Shown piece after piece: positions 21,737-30,205 of a stretch of DNA of 64,000 nt. The stretch's first letter is position 1; the number at the start of each line of letters is the position of its first letter. The notes below the pieces were generated by a model. The model ran no database searches. It had not been told where the DNA came from and saw only the letters and a program-made list of their open reading frames with translations. The translations under genes and the position numbers were made by a program. This DNA comes from Micromonospora inyonensis (GTDB lineage: Bacteria > Actinomycetota > Actinomycetes > Mycobacteriales > Micromonosporaceae): NCBI RefSeq assembly GCF_900091415.1, contig NZ_FMHU01000002.1:2728001-2792000 (forward strand), given 5' to 3'.

Positions 21737-21931
21737 TCAGCGGCCGAGCAGCTTCTTGATTCGCTTGACGTCAGCCTTGGCCAGCTCGACCGTGCCGGTC
21801 AGCCGCCGGGTCTGGGTGGAGGGCTTCTTCTCCAGGTTGTGGCGCAGCCCGGCCTGCTGGGCAACGACCTTGCCCTTGCCGGTCACCTTGACCCGCTTGC
21901 CCATACCCGTGTGGCTCTTCATCTTCGGCAT
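21737..21931 (-). CDS. rpmI: 50S ribosomal protein L35
   Basis: 64 residues, normal. MPKMKSHTGMGKRVKVTGKG is the typical L35 start, and the gene ends in IKKLLGR. It lies between infC and rplT in the conserved order. GGGAGAGA precedes the ATG. Confidence 0.98.
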   Translation of the reverse strand: MPKMKSHTGMGKRVKVTGKGKVVAQQAGLRHNLEKKPSTQTRRLTGTVELAKADVKRIKKLLGR

Positions 21932-21950
21932 GTGAAACGTCTCTCCCCTG

Positions 21951-22574
21951 TTACTCGCCGGTCGTGCCGGCGGGCTCGGCCGCTTCGGCCGGTGGTGCCT
22001 CGGCGGCACCGGCCTCCCGCTCCCGCGGTGCGCCGGTCCGGGCTGCCGTGGCGGCGGCCTTGGTGGCACGGTGCGGAGCGAGAACCATGATCATGTTTCG
22101 ACCGTCCTGCTTCGGAGCGGCCTCGACGTACCCCAGTTCCGAGATCTCCGACTCGAGCCGGCGCAGGAGCCGGTAACCCAGCTCCGGGCGGCTCTGCTCG
22201 CGACCACGGAACATGATCGTCACCTTGACCTTGTCGCCGGCCTTGAGGAACCGCACCACGTGACCCTTCTTGGTCTCGTAGTCGTGCGGATCGATCTTGG
22301 GCCGGAGCTTCATCTCCTTGATGACGGTCTGCTGCTGGTTACGCCGCGCTTCGCGCGCCTTGAGTGCGCTCTCGTACTTGAACTTGCCGAAGTCCATGAG
22401 CTTGCACACCGGCGGGCGCGCCATGGGCGCAACCTCGACCAGGTCCAGGTCGACGTCCGCGGCCAGCTGCAGGGCGCGCTCCAGCGGGACGATGCCCACC
22501 TGCTCACCCTCAGGGCCGACCAGTCGGACCTCACGTGCCCGGATCTGCTCGTTCACGCGTGGTTCGACGCTGAT
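21951..22574 (-). CDS. infC: Translation initiation factor IF-3 (ATC start)
   Basis: Binds the 30S subunit and checks the start codon. The homologous region begins [20 protein letters not shown]. The best start is an ATC at 22574: AGGAGG lies 4 bases upstream and the frame reads [10 protein letters not shown] as in relatives. A GTG six codons later (22556) has no ribosome site. Use of a rare start codon for infC is known (AUU in E. coli) and lets IF-3 limit its own synthesis. N-domain about residues 10-80, C-domain 90-175, then an Ala/Glu-rich tail of about 30 residues typical of actinobacteria. A structured leader precedes it. Confidence 0.93.
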   Translation of the reverse strand: MSVEPRVNEQIRAREVRLVGPEGEQVGIVPLERALQLAADVDLDLVEVAPMARPPVCKLMDFGKFKYESALKAREARRNQQQTVIKEMKLRPKIDPHDYETKKGHVVRFLKAGDKVKVTIMFRGREQSRPELGYRLLRRLESEISELGYVEAAPKQDGRNMIMVLAPHRATKAAATAARTGAPREREAGAAEAPPAEAAEPAGTTGE

Positions 22575-22578
22575 GGGG

Positions 22579-22671
22579 CCTCCTCGAGTCGGTTCTCCTA
22601 CGTGGCCGACCCCGCGGTTCCCGGGTGGGAACCGACTCGGAAAGCAGAAGGCCCCGGCGCATGCCAGGGCC
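22579..22671 (-). promoter_or_regulatory. infC leader with attenuator-like hairpin and switching stems
   Basis: In the RNA, a hairpin (22671-22650, 8 base pairs with one G-U) is followed by the U-rich TTCTGCTTT, like an intrinsic terminator. Next, the segment 22639-22627 can pair in two exclusive ways: locally with 22622-22615 (8 base pairs, GGGAACCG type), or over a distance with 22595-22585 (11 perfect pairs), which abuts the AGGAGG at 22585-22579. The second fold would occlude the edge of the ribosome site. This suggests attenuation and/or translational control of infC-rpmI-rplT. Confidence 0.6.
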
Positions 22672-22833
22672 CGCTCGACCGGTCGGCACGATCACATGAT
22701 CGCGCATCCGGCACCGGGATGCACCCGGAACCGGTGACCGGACCCGGCCGCCGTCGCGGGCGACTCGGGTGGGAGCAGGCGCTCCACTTCAGGGCTGCTC
22801 ACATTTGCACACGGCAGCCTGGTCGACAGAGTC

Positions 22834-22863
22834 ACACTACACCCCCGTCGGGGTACCGCCCAA
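22834..22863 (-). promoter_or_regulatory. Candidate promoter of the infC operon
   Basis: Minus-strand TTGGGC (22863-22858) and TAGTGT (22839-22834) are 18 bases apart, in the gap after the PH-domain gene. Transcription would start near 22827 and give a leader of about 250 bases. Confidence 0.5.
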
Positions 22864-22883
22864 ATCGCCCCGCCGACCGGGGC

Positions 22884-23345
22884 TCAGCCCTGGGCCAGGG
22901 TGGCCTGGCGGGCCCGGTGCAGCCGCCGCAGGGCGCGCACCCCGTCCACCGCCAGCTCCTTGTCCGCCGCCTGGAGGGCCACCATCGGCAGCAGGTCGTC
23001 GTCGTACAGCTCCAGGCTCGCCCAGGGCGCCCCGCGATCGAACCGGACGTTGCGGACGACGTCCCAGGGCAGCTCGTACGAGCCGATGATGTTGCGCACC
23101 CGGACGCCGTGCGCGTCGGCCTCGACCCGTGGCCGGGTGAAGAGCAGGGCACCGAGCGCGAAGAGAACACCCAGGCCGACCATGGCCAGCTGGTCACCCC
23201 GCTGGAAGGTTCCGTAGCCGAACCCGGTCGGGCCGCGCAGCGAGGTGGCCACCAGGCTGAAGACCACCACCAGGGCGACGGCCGAGGACCAGCAGACCAC
23301 CCGGATCCGGCGGGGACGCAGGCGTACCAGGTCGGGATCGCTCAC
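22884..23345 (-). CDS. Membrane-anchored PH-domain protein
   Basis: 153 residues. Two membrane segments near the N-terminus (about 12-32 VVCWSSAVALVVVFSLVAT and 50-68 LAMVGLGVLFALGALLF) are followed by a bacterial PH-like domain: PRVEADAHGVRVRNIIGSYE, then LPWDVVRNVRFDRG and ASLELYDDDLLPMVALQ. The function of this small actinobacterial family is unknown. It is often found next to hisG, as here (one transporter gene apart). The GTG at 23345 was chosen as the first start before the conserved SDPDLVRLRPRR. Confidence 0.85.
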   Translation of the reverse strand: MSDPDLVRLRPRRIRVVCWSSAVALVVVFSLVATSLRGPTGFGYGTFQRGDQLAMVGLGVLFALGALLFTRPRVEADAHGVRVRNIIGSYELPWDVVRNVRFDRGAPWASLELYDDDLLPMVALQAADKELAVDGVRALRRLHRARQATLAQG

Positions 23346-23405
23346 CCCACCAGTCTGCCATCCGACCGCGGCGCCACCCGCACAGCCGTGCACCGCGTCG
23401 GGCGA

Positions 23406-24404
23406 TCAGTGTCCCCGGTCCGTCGCCGGGGGACGGTCCCCGGCGGCCACGGCACCGGTCCCGGGCTCCGCACCCACCGTCGGCCGCGTCCCGCGCACTC
23501 GCCCACCCCGGCCGGCCAGCACGGCGGCGAGCAGGGTGAGCACCGCGCCGGCCAGCACCGGCAGCCGCAGCCCCGCGCCGCCGGGCAGCAGCGCGTCGAG
23601 CAGCAGGGAACCGCCGAGCTGCCCGCCGACCAGCACCAGACCGGTGCGCAGCACGCCGACCGACCGCACCCCGACCAGCAGGGCGACCACGATGGTCACC
23701 CCGAGCAGCCCGCCGGTCCAGAGATACCAATCGGCGGGCCAGCTCGCCGGGGGTCGGAGGAGGCTGCCGGCGACCGCCGCGGCGGTGAACACCCCCGCCG
23801 TGCTCACCGCGAAGTTGACCGCGGTGCTGGCGCCGGTACCGACGGCGGCGGCGACCCGGCCGTTGAGCGCGGACTGGAGAGCCACCCCCAGGCCACCGGC
23901 CACGGCGAGCAGGACCGGACCGACGGCCAGCTCCCCCACCGGACGGCCGAGCTGGGCCAGGGTGACCGCCGCCAGGCCGAGCAGCGCGCCGGCCACCCGG
24001 GGGCCGGTCAACGACAGCCGCCCCACCGGGGCGAGACCGGCCCGGTCCGCGGCGAGCCCACCGAGGCTGCCCCCGGCGACCTGGGCGATGGTGAAGGCCG
24101 CCAACCCGAGCACCGGTACGACGTACGTGGCGACCACGACGATCGTCGCGCCCCCCAACCCGCCCAGGTACGACCACCAGGGGAGCCGGGCGGCGCGCAG
24201 GCCACGCAGCCCGGTCCGGATCGACGGCCAGGTCAGCAGGGCGAGCAGGACGAGCGCGCTGCCGCCGACGTTGTTGACGACCGCGCCGAGCACCGGGTCA
24301 CCGGCCCGCTCCCCGAACTCGGCGTTGATCACGCCCTGGGCCGCCGAGGCCACCCCGCCCAGCGCCACCAGGGCGAGGGCGACCGTCGGCGGCAGCGGTC
24401 TCAC
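23406..24404 (-). CDS. DMT-superfamily membrane transporter (YdcZ/DUF606-like)
   Basis: 332 residues with about ten hydrophobic helices in two repeats of five, each repeat opening with an 'ALGGVASAAQGVINAEFG' or 'GLGVALQSALNGRVAAAVG' helix. The duplicated pattern and these helices fit the YdcZ branch of drug/metabolite transporters. The C-terminal 45 residues are a polar Gly/Arg/Pro tail. The substrate is unknown. The GTG start overlaps the hisG stop by 4 bases, so it is read with hisG, though no link to histidine is otherwise known. Confidence 0.85.
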   Translation of the reverse strand: MRPLPPTVALALVALGGVASAAQGVINAEFGERAGDPVLGAVVNNVGGSALVLLALLTWPSIRTGLRGLRAARLPWWSYLGGLGGATIVVVATYVVPVLGLAAFTIAQVAGGSLGGLAADRAGLAPVGRLSLTGPRVAGALLGLAAVTLAQLGRPVGELAVGPVLLAVAGGLGVALQSALNGRVAAAVGTGASTAVNFAVSTAGVFTAAAVAGSLLRPPASWPADWYLWTGGLLGVTIVVALLVGVRSVGVLRTGLVLVGGQLGGSLLLDALLPGGAGLRLPVLAGAVLTLLAAVLAGRGGRVRGTRPTVGAEPGTGAVAAGDRPPATDRGH

Positions 24405-25246
24405 AACCGGCAGGCGTGGATGTTGGTGACCAGGATGGCCCGCGCGCCCACCTCGTACAGCTCGTCCATGATCCGGTGCACCTCGTCGCGGGCCACCATG
24501 GCCTGCACGGCGACCCAGCCCTCCCGGTGCAGCGGGGAGATGGTCGGCGACTCGATGCCCGGGGTGAGCGCACTGGCCCGCTCCAGCAGGTTCGCCGGCA
24601 CGTCGTAGGCGAGCATCACGTACCGGCGGGCGACCAGGACCCCGTGCAGCCGGTGCAGCAGCTGGTCGGCCTGGGCGCAGCCGGGAGCCCCGGTGCGGCG
24701 GACCAGCACCGCCGCCGAGCGCAGCAGCGGCTCTCCGAAGACCACCAGCCCGGCCTGGCGCAGGGTGGCCCCGGTGGAGACGACGTCGGCGACCACGTCG
24801 GCGACCCCCAGCCGGACGGCGTTCTCCACCGCCCCGTCGAGGCGGATCACCTCGGCCTGCACACCCAGGTCGGCGAGGTACCGCTCGACCAGGCCCGGGT
24901 AGGCGGTGGCGACGCGGTGCCCGCCCAGCTTCTGCACCGAGTCGATGTCGTCGGGGCGGGCGGCGAACCGGAAGGTGGCCCGGCCGAAGTTCAGGTCGAC
25001 CACCTCCTCGGCTGGCGCGCCGGAGTCGATCAGCAAGTCCCGGCCGGTGATGCCGAGGTCGAGGTCACCGGAACCGACGTAGGTGGCGATGTCCTTCGGA
25101 CGCAGGTAGAAGAATTCGACGTCGTTGCCCTCGTCCCGGCAGACCAGGTCCTTGGCGTCGGTACGCTGGCGGTAGCCCGCCTCGCGCAGCATCTGGGCAG
25201 CCGGCTCGGCCAGGGTGCCCTTGTTGGGTACGGCGACACGCAGCAT
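24401..25246 (-). CDS. hisG: ATP phosphoribosyltransferase (long form)
   Basis: First and feedback-controlled step of histidine synthesis: ATP plus PRPP to phosphoribosyl-ATP. 281 residues, the long form with a C-terminal ACT-like histidine-binding domain (about 205-281), so no hisZ is required. N-terminal MLRVAVPNKGTLAEPAAQML and the GITGRDLLIDSG loop are typical, and the PRPP site is in the DVVSTGATLRQAGL segment near residue 155. The ATG has AGGAG at 9 bases. It follows hisE by 51 bases; the rest of the his pathway is not in this window. Confidence 0.97.
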   Translation of the reverse strand: MLRVAVPNKGTLAEPAAQMLREAGYRQRTDAKDLVCRDEGNDVEFFYLRPKDIATYVGSGDLDLGITGRDLLIDSGAPAEEVVDLNFGRATFRFAARPDDIDSVQKLGGHRVATAYPGLVERYLADLGVQAEVIRLDGAVENAVRLGVADVVADVVSTGATLRQAGLVVFGEPLLRSAAVLVRRTGAPGCAQADQLLHRLHGVLVARRYVMLAYDVPANLLERASALTPGIESPTISPLHREGWVAVQAMVARDEVHRIMDELYEVGARAILVTNIHACRL

Positions 25247-25297
25247 GACGGAGTGCTCCTTTATCTCGATCGTGACGCAACCGGTCGGGTGAGGCAC

Positions 25298-25561
25298 TCA
25301 CAGATGTCGGTAGACGTCCTCGAGGTCGAGACCACTGGCGAGCATCAGCACCTGGACCTGGTAGAGCAGCTGGGAGATCTCCTCGGCGGTTCGCTCCGGC
25401 CCCTCGTGCTCGGCGGCCATCCACGACTCGGCCGCCTCCTCGACGACCTTCTTGCCGATGAAGTGGACACCCCGCTCGAGCGCGGCGACCGTGCCCGACC
25501 CCGGGGTGCCAGCGGCGGCCTTGGCCTGCAGCTCGGCGAACAACTCCTCGAACGTCTTCAC
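25298..25561 (-). CDS. hisE: Phosphoribosyl-ATP pyrophosphatase
   Basis: Second step of histidine synthesis. 87 residues, all-alpha MazG-like fold: [12 protein letters not shown] start, [19 protein letters not shown] with the metal-binding Glu residues, and [16 protein letters not shown]. Start GTG at 25561, as in relatives; the preceding in-frame codons are Pro/Gly-rich and unlikely to be translated. Same strand and just upstream of hisG, the usual actinobacterial pair. Confidence 0.96.
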   Translation of the reverse strand: MKTFEELFAELQAKAAAGTPGSGTVAALERGVHFIGKKVVEEAAESWMAAEHEGPERTAEEISQLLYQVQVLMLASGLDLEDVYRHL

Positions 25562-25684
25562 GGGAGCCGATTCTTCCAGCCGCGCCGGGCGACCCGGTGG
25601 CCCGGGTCCCGGGCGGGTCGGGTCGGCCACGCCGGAACCCGTACCGCCGTCAGCCGGGCGGGGTCAGCCGCCGGCCCCGAGCCG

Positions 25685-26185
25685 TCAGCGGCCGAACCCG
25701 AGCCGGTGACCGTTGGCGGCGTCCAGCCCCCGGATGGCCAGCGCCGCGTCCAGGGCGGCGACCGTGGCCGACCAGCCCTTGTCCTCCGCCGAGCCGGGCA
25801 GCCCGGCCCGGTCCCGGGCCTGCTCGACGGTGTCGACGGTGAGCACCCCGTGGGCGACCGGCTTCCCCTCGTCCAGGGCGACCCGGGTCAGCCCGTCGGT
25901 GACCGACCGGCAGACGTAGTCGAAGTGGGCGGTCGCGCCGCGCACCACCACGCCGAGGGCGACCACCACGTCGCAGCGGCGGGCCAGCGCCTGCGCCACC
26001 ACCGGCAGTTCGACCGAGCCGGCGACCCGGGCGACCACGGCCCGGGCCCCGCACGCCTCGGCGGCCGCCACCGCCCGGTCGCACATGTGGTCGGTGAGGT
26101 CGCCGTGCCAGCGGGCCGCGACCACGCCCACGGTCAGGCCGGTCGCGTCCACCGCGCTCGCCCCGGGTTCGCCGAATCCCGCCAT
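25685..26185 (-). CDS. ribH: 6,7-dimethyl-8-ribityllumazine synthase
   Basis: Condenses the pyrimidine amine with dihydroxybutanone phosphate to lumazine. 166 residues. LTVGVVAARWHGDLTDHM, RVAGSVELPVVAQAL, VVALGVVVRGATAHFDYVC with the catalytic His, and the KPVAHGVLTVDTVEQA block are all in order. Last gene of the rib operon, one base after the ribBA stop (TGAGATG). Confidence 0.97.
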   Translation of the reverse strand: MAGFGEPGASAVDATGLTVGVVAARWHGDLTDHMCDRAVAAAEACGARAVVARVAGSVELPVVAQALARRCDVVVALGVVVRGATAHFDYVCRSVTDGLTRVALDEGKPVAHGVLTVDTVEQARDRAGLPGSAEDKGWSATVAALDAALAIRGLDAANGHRLGFGR

Positions 26186-26186
26186 C

Positions 26187-27452
26187 TCAGACTCCGATCT
26201 CGTCGGCCGTGGCCACCCGGCGCAGCGGCGTCTCGGTGACCTCGTCCAGTTCGTCGAGGAGGTGTCCCATCCGGTCCCGCTTGGTCCGCAGGTAACGCAC
26301 GTTCTCCGGGTGCGGACGGATGGGCAGTCCCTCCCGGCCGGAGATGGTCAGGCCGTAGCCCTCCAGCCCGGCCCGCTTGGCCGGGTTGTTGGTCAGCAGC
26401 CGCATCGAGCGGACCCCGAGGTCGTAGAGGACCTGCGCGCCGGTGCCGTAGTCGCGGGCGTCGGCCGGCAGCCCCAGGTCGAGGTTGGCGTCGACGGTGT
26501 CCCGCCCGAGGTCCTGGAGCTGGTACGCCCGGAGCTTGTGCAGCAGGCCGATGCCGCGCCCCTCGTGGCCCCGGACGTAGAGCACCACGCCCCGCCCCTC
26601 CTGCGCGACCCGGGCCAGGGCCGCGTCGAGCTGCGGACCGCAGTCGCAGCGCAACGAGCCGAGGACGTCCCCGGTCAGGCACTCCGAGTGCACCCGCACC
26701 AGCACGTCCCGGCCGTCGCCGATCTCGCCCATGACCAGGGCGACGTGCTCCGCGCCGTCGTGCTCGCTGCGGTAGCCCAGCGCCCGGAAGACTCCGTGCG
26801 TGGTGGGCATCCGGGCCTCGGCGACCCGCTCCACCTGCTTCTCCGTCCGCCGCCGGTGGGCGATCAGGTCGGCGATGGTGATCAGGGTGAGGGAGTGCTC
26901 CGCGCAGAACTTCTCCAGGTCCGGCAGACGCATCATGGTGCCGTCGTCGTTGACCAGCTCGCAGAGGACCCCGGCCGGGCGCAGCCCGGCCAGTCGGGTC
27001 AAGTCGACGGCCGCCTCGGTGTGCCCGGGTCGGCGCAGCACCCCGCCCTCCCGCGCGCGCAGCGGCACCACGTGCCCGGGGCGGGCCAGGTCGGCCGGGC
27101 TGGTCGCGGCGTCGGCGAGCAGCCGGATGGTGTGTGCGCGGTCGGCCGCGGAGATCCCGGTGCTGACCCCCTCCCGGGCGTCCACGGTGACCGTGTAGGC
27201 GGTGCCGCGCCGGTCCTGGTTGGTGTGGTGCATCGGCGGCAGGTCCAGCCGGTCGCACTCGCCCTCGGTCAGCGGCACGCAGATGTAGCCGGAGGTGTGG
27301 CGGACCATGAACGCGATCAGTTCCGGGGTGGCCTTCTCGGCCGCGAAGATCAGGTCGCCCTCGTTCTCCCGGTCGGCGTCGTCCACCACGACGACCGGCC
27401 GGCCGGCGGCGACATCCGCCACCGCCTGCTCGATGGTTCCGAACGTGGTCAT
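26187..27452 (-). CDS. ribBA: Bifunctional dihydroxybutanone-phosphate synthase / GTP cyclohydrolase II
   Basis: Supplies both precursors of riboflavin. 421 residues. Residues 1-205: RibB, with [16 protein letters not shown] and [19 protein letters not shown]. Residues 206-405: RibA, with the zinc cysteines in [17 protein letters not shown] and the GTP-site [18 protein letters not shown]. Both halves look active. Its ATG overlaps the ribM stop by 4 bases. Confidence 0.97.
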   Translation of the reverse strand: MTTFGTIEQAVADVAAGRPVVVVDDADRENEGDLIFAAEKATPELIAFMVRHTSGYICVPLTEGECDRLDLPPMHHTNQDRRGTAYTVTVDAREGVSTGISAADRAHTIRLLADAATSPADLARPGHVVPLRAREGGVLRRPGHTEAAVDLTRLAGLRPAGVLCELVNDDGTMMRLPDLEKFCAEHSLTLITIADLIAHRRRTEKQVERVAEARMPTTHGVFRALGYRSEHDGAEHVALVMGEIGDGRDVLVRVHSECLTGDVLGSLRCDCGPQLDAALARVAQEGRGVVLYVRGHEGRGIGLLHKLRAYQLQDLGRDTVDANLDLGLPADARDYGTGAQVLYDLGVRSMRLLTNNPAKRAGLEGYGLTISGREGLPIRPHPENVRYLRTKRDRMGHLLDELDEVTETPLRRVATADEIGV

Positions 27453-28150
27453 ACCGCAGCCTCCAGGTAGCTGTGCGGAACGGGATCGTGAGGCGCCCGC
27501 GCGGTCCTCGCCGAGGTGCGCCACCAGCTGGCGAAGCCCCAGGCGCAGAAGAGCCCGTAGAACAGGTACATCGCGGCGGAGGGGTAGAAGCCGCCGCGCA
27601 GCAGCAGGGGCACACCCACCGCGTCCACCGCGATCCAGACCAGCCAGAACTCCACCCAGCCACGGGCCATGCCGTAGGTGGCGAGCAGGCTGCCGACCAG
27701 GATCCAGGCGTCCGGCAGCGGCCCCCAGGAACCGAGCGCGGCGAGCACCGGGTACGCCACGGCGGTGCCGAGCACGGCCACCGCCAGCATCCGCAGCCGC
27801 TCCCGGCCGGTGGCCCAGCGGGGGACGACCGCCGCGCCGTCCGGCGCGCCGCCGAGCCGGCGGGTACGCGACCACCGCCACCAGCCGTAGCAGCTCACCG
27901 CGAAGAAGAAGACCTGCCGGCCGGCCTGCCCGTAGAGGTCGTGCGCCTGCGGGGTGGTGAAGACCCCGCCGAGGAAGACGGTCAGCAGCAGGGCGTTGCC
28001 GACCATGCCGACCGGCCAGGCCCAGACCAGTCGGCGCAGCCCCAGAAGCGCCGAGGCCAGCCCGAAGACGTTGCCGACGATCTCCCGGACCAGCACCGGT
28101 GAGCCGGCCACCTCGACCTGGGCGGTGAGCAGCCACGCCAGCGGCCCCAT
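27449..28150 (-). CDS. ribM: PnuC-type riboflavin transporter RibM
   Basis: 233 residues with about seven membrane helices. The PnuC-family hallmarks are present: the [21 protein letters not shown] start and [20 protein letters not shown], with the conserved W and Y near the middle. PnuC members import nicotinamide riboside, but the position between ribE and ribBA under an FMN riboswitch matches RibM, the facilitated riboflavin importer known in Streptomyces davawensis and Corynebacterium. Its start shares one base with the ribE stop (TGATG). Confidence 0.88.
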   Translation of the reverse strand: MGPLAWLLTAQVEVAGSPVLVREIVGNVFGLASALLGLRRLVWAWPVGMVGNALLLTVFLGGVFTTPQAHDLYGQAGRQVFFFAVSCYGWWRWSRTRRLGGAPDGAAVVPRWATGRERLRMLAVAVLGTAVAYPVLAALGSWGPLPDAWILVGSLLATYGMARGWVEFWLVWIAVDAVGVPLLLRGGFYPSAAMYLFYGLFCAWGFASWWRTSARTARAPHDPVPHSYLEAAV

Positions 28151-28761
28151 CAGCGGGCTCCGCCGGTGAGCCGGTCGCCGAGCAGCCGCTCGACGTACTT
28201 GGCGAGCACGTCCACCTCGAGGTTGACCGGGTCGCCGGGGCGCCGTACCCCGAGGGTGGTCAACGCGAGGGTGGTCGGGATCAGCCCGACGGCGAACCAG
28301 TCGTCGCCGACGGACGCGACGGTCAGCGACACCCCGTCGATGGTGATCGAGCCCTTCTCGACCACGTACCGGGCCAGGCCGGCGGGGAGGTGGAACCGGA
28401 CCGTCTCCCACTTCTCGGCCGGTTCCCGGTCGAGCAGCTCGCCGACCCCGTCGACGTGCCCCTGCACCAGGTGTCCGCCGAGCCGGCTGCCGAGCGCGGC
28501 GGCCCGCTCCAGGTTGACCCGGTCCCCGGGGCGCAGCGCGCCCAGCGCGGAGCGACGTAGGGTCTCCCCCATCACGTCGGCGGTGAAGACGTCCCCGTCG
28601 ACCTCGACCACGGTCAGGCAGACGCCGTTGACCGCGATGGAGTCGCCGTGCCGGGCGTCGGAGACGACCAGCGGGCCACGGACGGCGACCAGCGCCGAGT
28701 CGTCCCCGGTCTCGGTCACCCCGACGACCTCGCCCAGCTCCTCGACGATGCCGGTGAACAT
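28150..28761 (-). CDS. ribE: Riboflavin synthase alpha chain
   Basis: Dismutates two lumazine molecules into riboflavin. 203 residues, two lumazine-binding barrels: [12 protein letters not shown] and [11 protein letters not shown] in the first half, [15 protein letters not shown] and [16 protein letters not shown] in the second. ATG at 28761, one base after the ribD stop (28763). Normal length. Confidence 0.97.
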   Translation of the reverse strand: MFTGIVEELGEVVGVTETGDDSALVAVRGPLVVSDARHGDSIAVNGVCLTVVEVDGDVFTADVMGETLRRSALGALRPGDRVNLERAAALGSRLGGHLVQGHVDGVGELLDREPAEKWETVRFHLPAGLARYVVEKGSITIDGVSLTVASVGDDWFAVGLIPTTLALTTLGVRRPGDPVNLEVDVLAKYVERLLGDRLTGGAR

Positions 28762-28762
28762 G

Positions 28763-29824
28763 TCAGCCCTCCCTCTTCCGGGGCAGCGCGGTGATCCGCA
28801 GGTCGGCTCCGACCTGCGTGCTGTCGACGATCTCCAGGTCGATCGCCTCGTCGATGGTGTGCACGCCGGCGTCGCGGACCGCGGTCGGCCCCGCGCCGAG
28901 CAGCCGGGGCGCGAGGTAGCCGACGACCCGGTCGACCAGGCCGGCGGCGAGGAACCCACCGGCGAGGCGGGGTCCCCCCTCCAGCAGGACCGCCCGGACC
29001 CCGCGCCGGTGCAGCGTGGTGAGCAGCGCCGGCAGGTCGACCCGGCCGTCCGGGCCCGCGCCGACCTCGGCGGCGGTGGCGATCCAGGTGTCGGCGGCGG
29101 CGTCGCGGACCCGGGCGTCGAGGGGGGTACGCCCCGCGCTGTCCACCACCACCCGCAGCGGCTGCCGGATGGCGAGGGTGCCGTCGCGCAGGTTGCGCAC
29201 GGTCAGCCGGGGGTCGTCGGCCAGTACGGTGCCGACCCCGACGACGATCGCGTCCACGGTGCCGCGCAGCGCGTGCACGTCCATCCGGGCCGCCTCGGAG
29301 GTGATCCACATGCTGGTGCCGTCCTCGGCGGCCGAGCGGCCGTCGAGCGTGGCGGCGTACTTCCAGATCACGTACGGCCGGCCCCGGCGCGTCGAGGTGA
29401 GCCAGGCGATGTTGCCGGCCTCGGCCTCGTCGGCGCGTACCCCCAGCTCGACGGAGACACCGGCGGCGCGCAACGTGCTCGCGCCGCCGGAGGCGACCGG
29501 GTTGGGGTCGGGCACGGCGACGACCACCCGGGCCACCCCGGCCCGGATCAGCGCGTGGGTGCAGGGGCCGGTGCGGCCGGTGTGGTCGCAGGGTTCCAGG
29601 GTCACCACGGCGGTGCCGCCCTTCGCCCGGTCGCCGGCCTGCGCCAGCGCGACGATCTCGGCGTGCGGCCCCCCGGCGTAGGCGTGGAAGCCCTCCCCGA
29701 CGATCTCGCCGTCCGGGTCGAGCAACACGCACCCGACCACCGGATTGGGGCTGGTGGTGCCCAGGCCCCGGGCGGCCAACGTGATCGCGCGTCGCATCGC
29801 CTCGTCGGTGGAGACGCTGGCCAT
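28763..29824 (-). CDS. ribD: Riboflavin deaminase/reductase RibD
   Basis: Second and third steps of riboflavin synthesis. 353 residues. The deaminase domain (1-145) has the zinc site PHAEIVAL and EPCDHTGRTGPCTHAL. The reductase domain (150-353) has KYAATLDGRSA, DAIVVGVGTVLADDPRLTVR and VLLEGGPRLAGGFL. First gene of the operon; the ATG at 29824 lies about 150 bases below the FMN riboswitch. Confidence 0.97.
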   Translation of the reverse strand: MASVSTDEAMRRAITLAARGLGTTSPNPVVGCVLLDPDGEIVGEGFHAYAGGPHAEIVALAQAGDRAKGGTAVVTLEPCDHTGRTGPCTHALIRAGVARVVVAVPDPNPVASGGASTLRAAGVSVELGVRADEAEAGNIAWLTSTRRGRPYVIWKYAATLDGRSAAEDGTSMWITSEAARMDVHALRGTVDAIVVGVGTVLADDPRLTVRNLRDGTLAIRQPLRVVVDSAGRTPLDARVRDAAADTWIATAAEVGAGPDGRVDLPALLTTLHRRGVRAVLLEGGPRLAGGFLAAGLVDRVVGYLAPRLLGAGPTAVRDAGVHTIDEAIDLEIVDSTQVGADLRITALPRKREG

Positions 29825-29971
29825 CGCCTGCCCCTGCTCTCTCGCGCGGATCGACACGCGGGCGGGGTGGGAGGCGGGCATGCGGCGGCGGAGCCGGGAA
29901 CGGCGGAGCCGACCCGGCAGGCCCGGAGGGCAGCCGACAGCGATGGCCGGCACCGGGGCCTGTCCGTCCCG

Positions 29972-30143
29972 CGCGCTGTCTCCCATCCGGACTGTCTGGG
30001 CGCGGGATTGCCCGCCCCCAACCGTCGGCCCCGGAATCTCACCAGGTCCACCGGGCGGCCGAGGCCGACCGGGTCGCGGGCTGACCACGGCTCGGGCCGT
30101 GGATCACCGCCGGTTCGGAATTACACCGAGTCCCGCCAGCGCG
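29972..30143 (-). promoter_or_regulatory. FMN riboswitch (RFN element)
   Basis: On the minus strand the RFN core is clear: GCGGGACTCGGTGTAATTCC, GAACCGGCGGTGAT, AGCCCGCGA, GACCTGGTGAGATTCCG, GGCCGACGGT and AGTCCGGATGGGAGA. The closing stem P1 is a perfect 7-base pair (30137-30143 with 29972-29978). About 147 bases of expression platform, without an obvious terminator, separate it from ribD, so control may be translational or Rho-linked. FMN binding is expected to turn off ribD-E-M-BA-H. Confidence 0.95.
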
Positions 30144-30160
30144 TGGTGGGTACGTGGGAA

Positions 30161-30190
30161 GTCTTACACGTCGACCGGGGGTGTCCGCCA
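30161..30190 (-). promoter_or_regulatory. Candidate promoter of the riboflavin operon
   Basis: Minus-strand TGGCGG (30190-30185) and TAAGAC (30166-30161), 18 bases apart, with transcription expected to start about ten bases before the riboswitch P1 stem. Confidence 0.4.
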
Positions 30191-30205
30191 CCCCGGCGAG
30201 CTACC

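Noticed and set aside
27449..28150. Calling the PnuC-family gene a nicotinamide riboside transporter
   Set aside because: Its place between ribE and ribBA below an FMN riboswitch fits the riboflavin importer RibM better.
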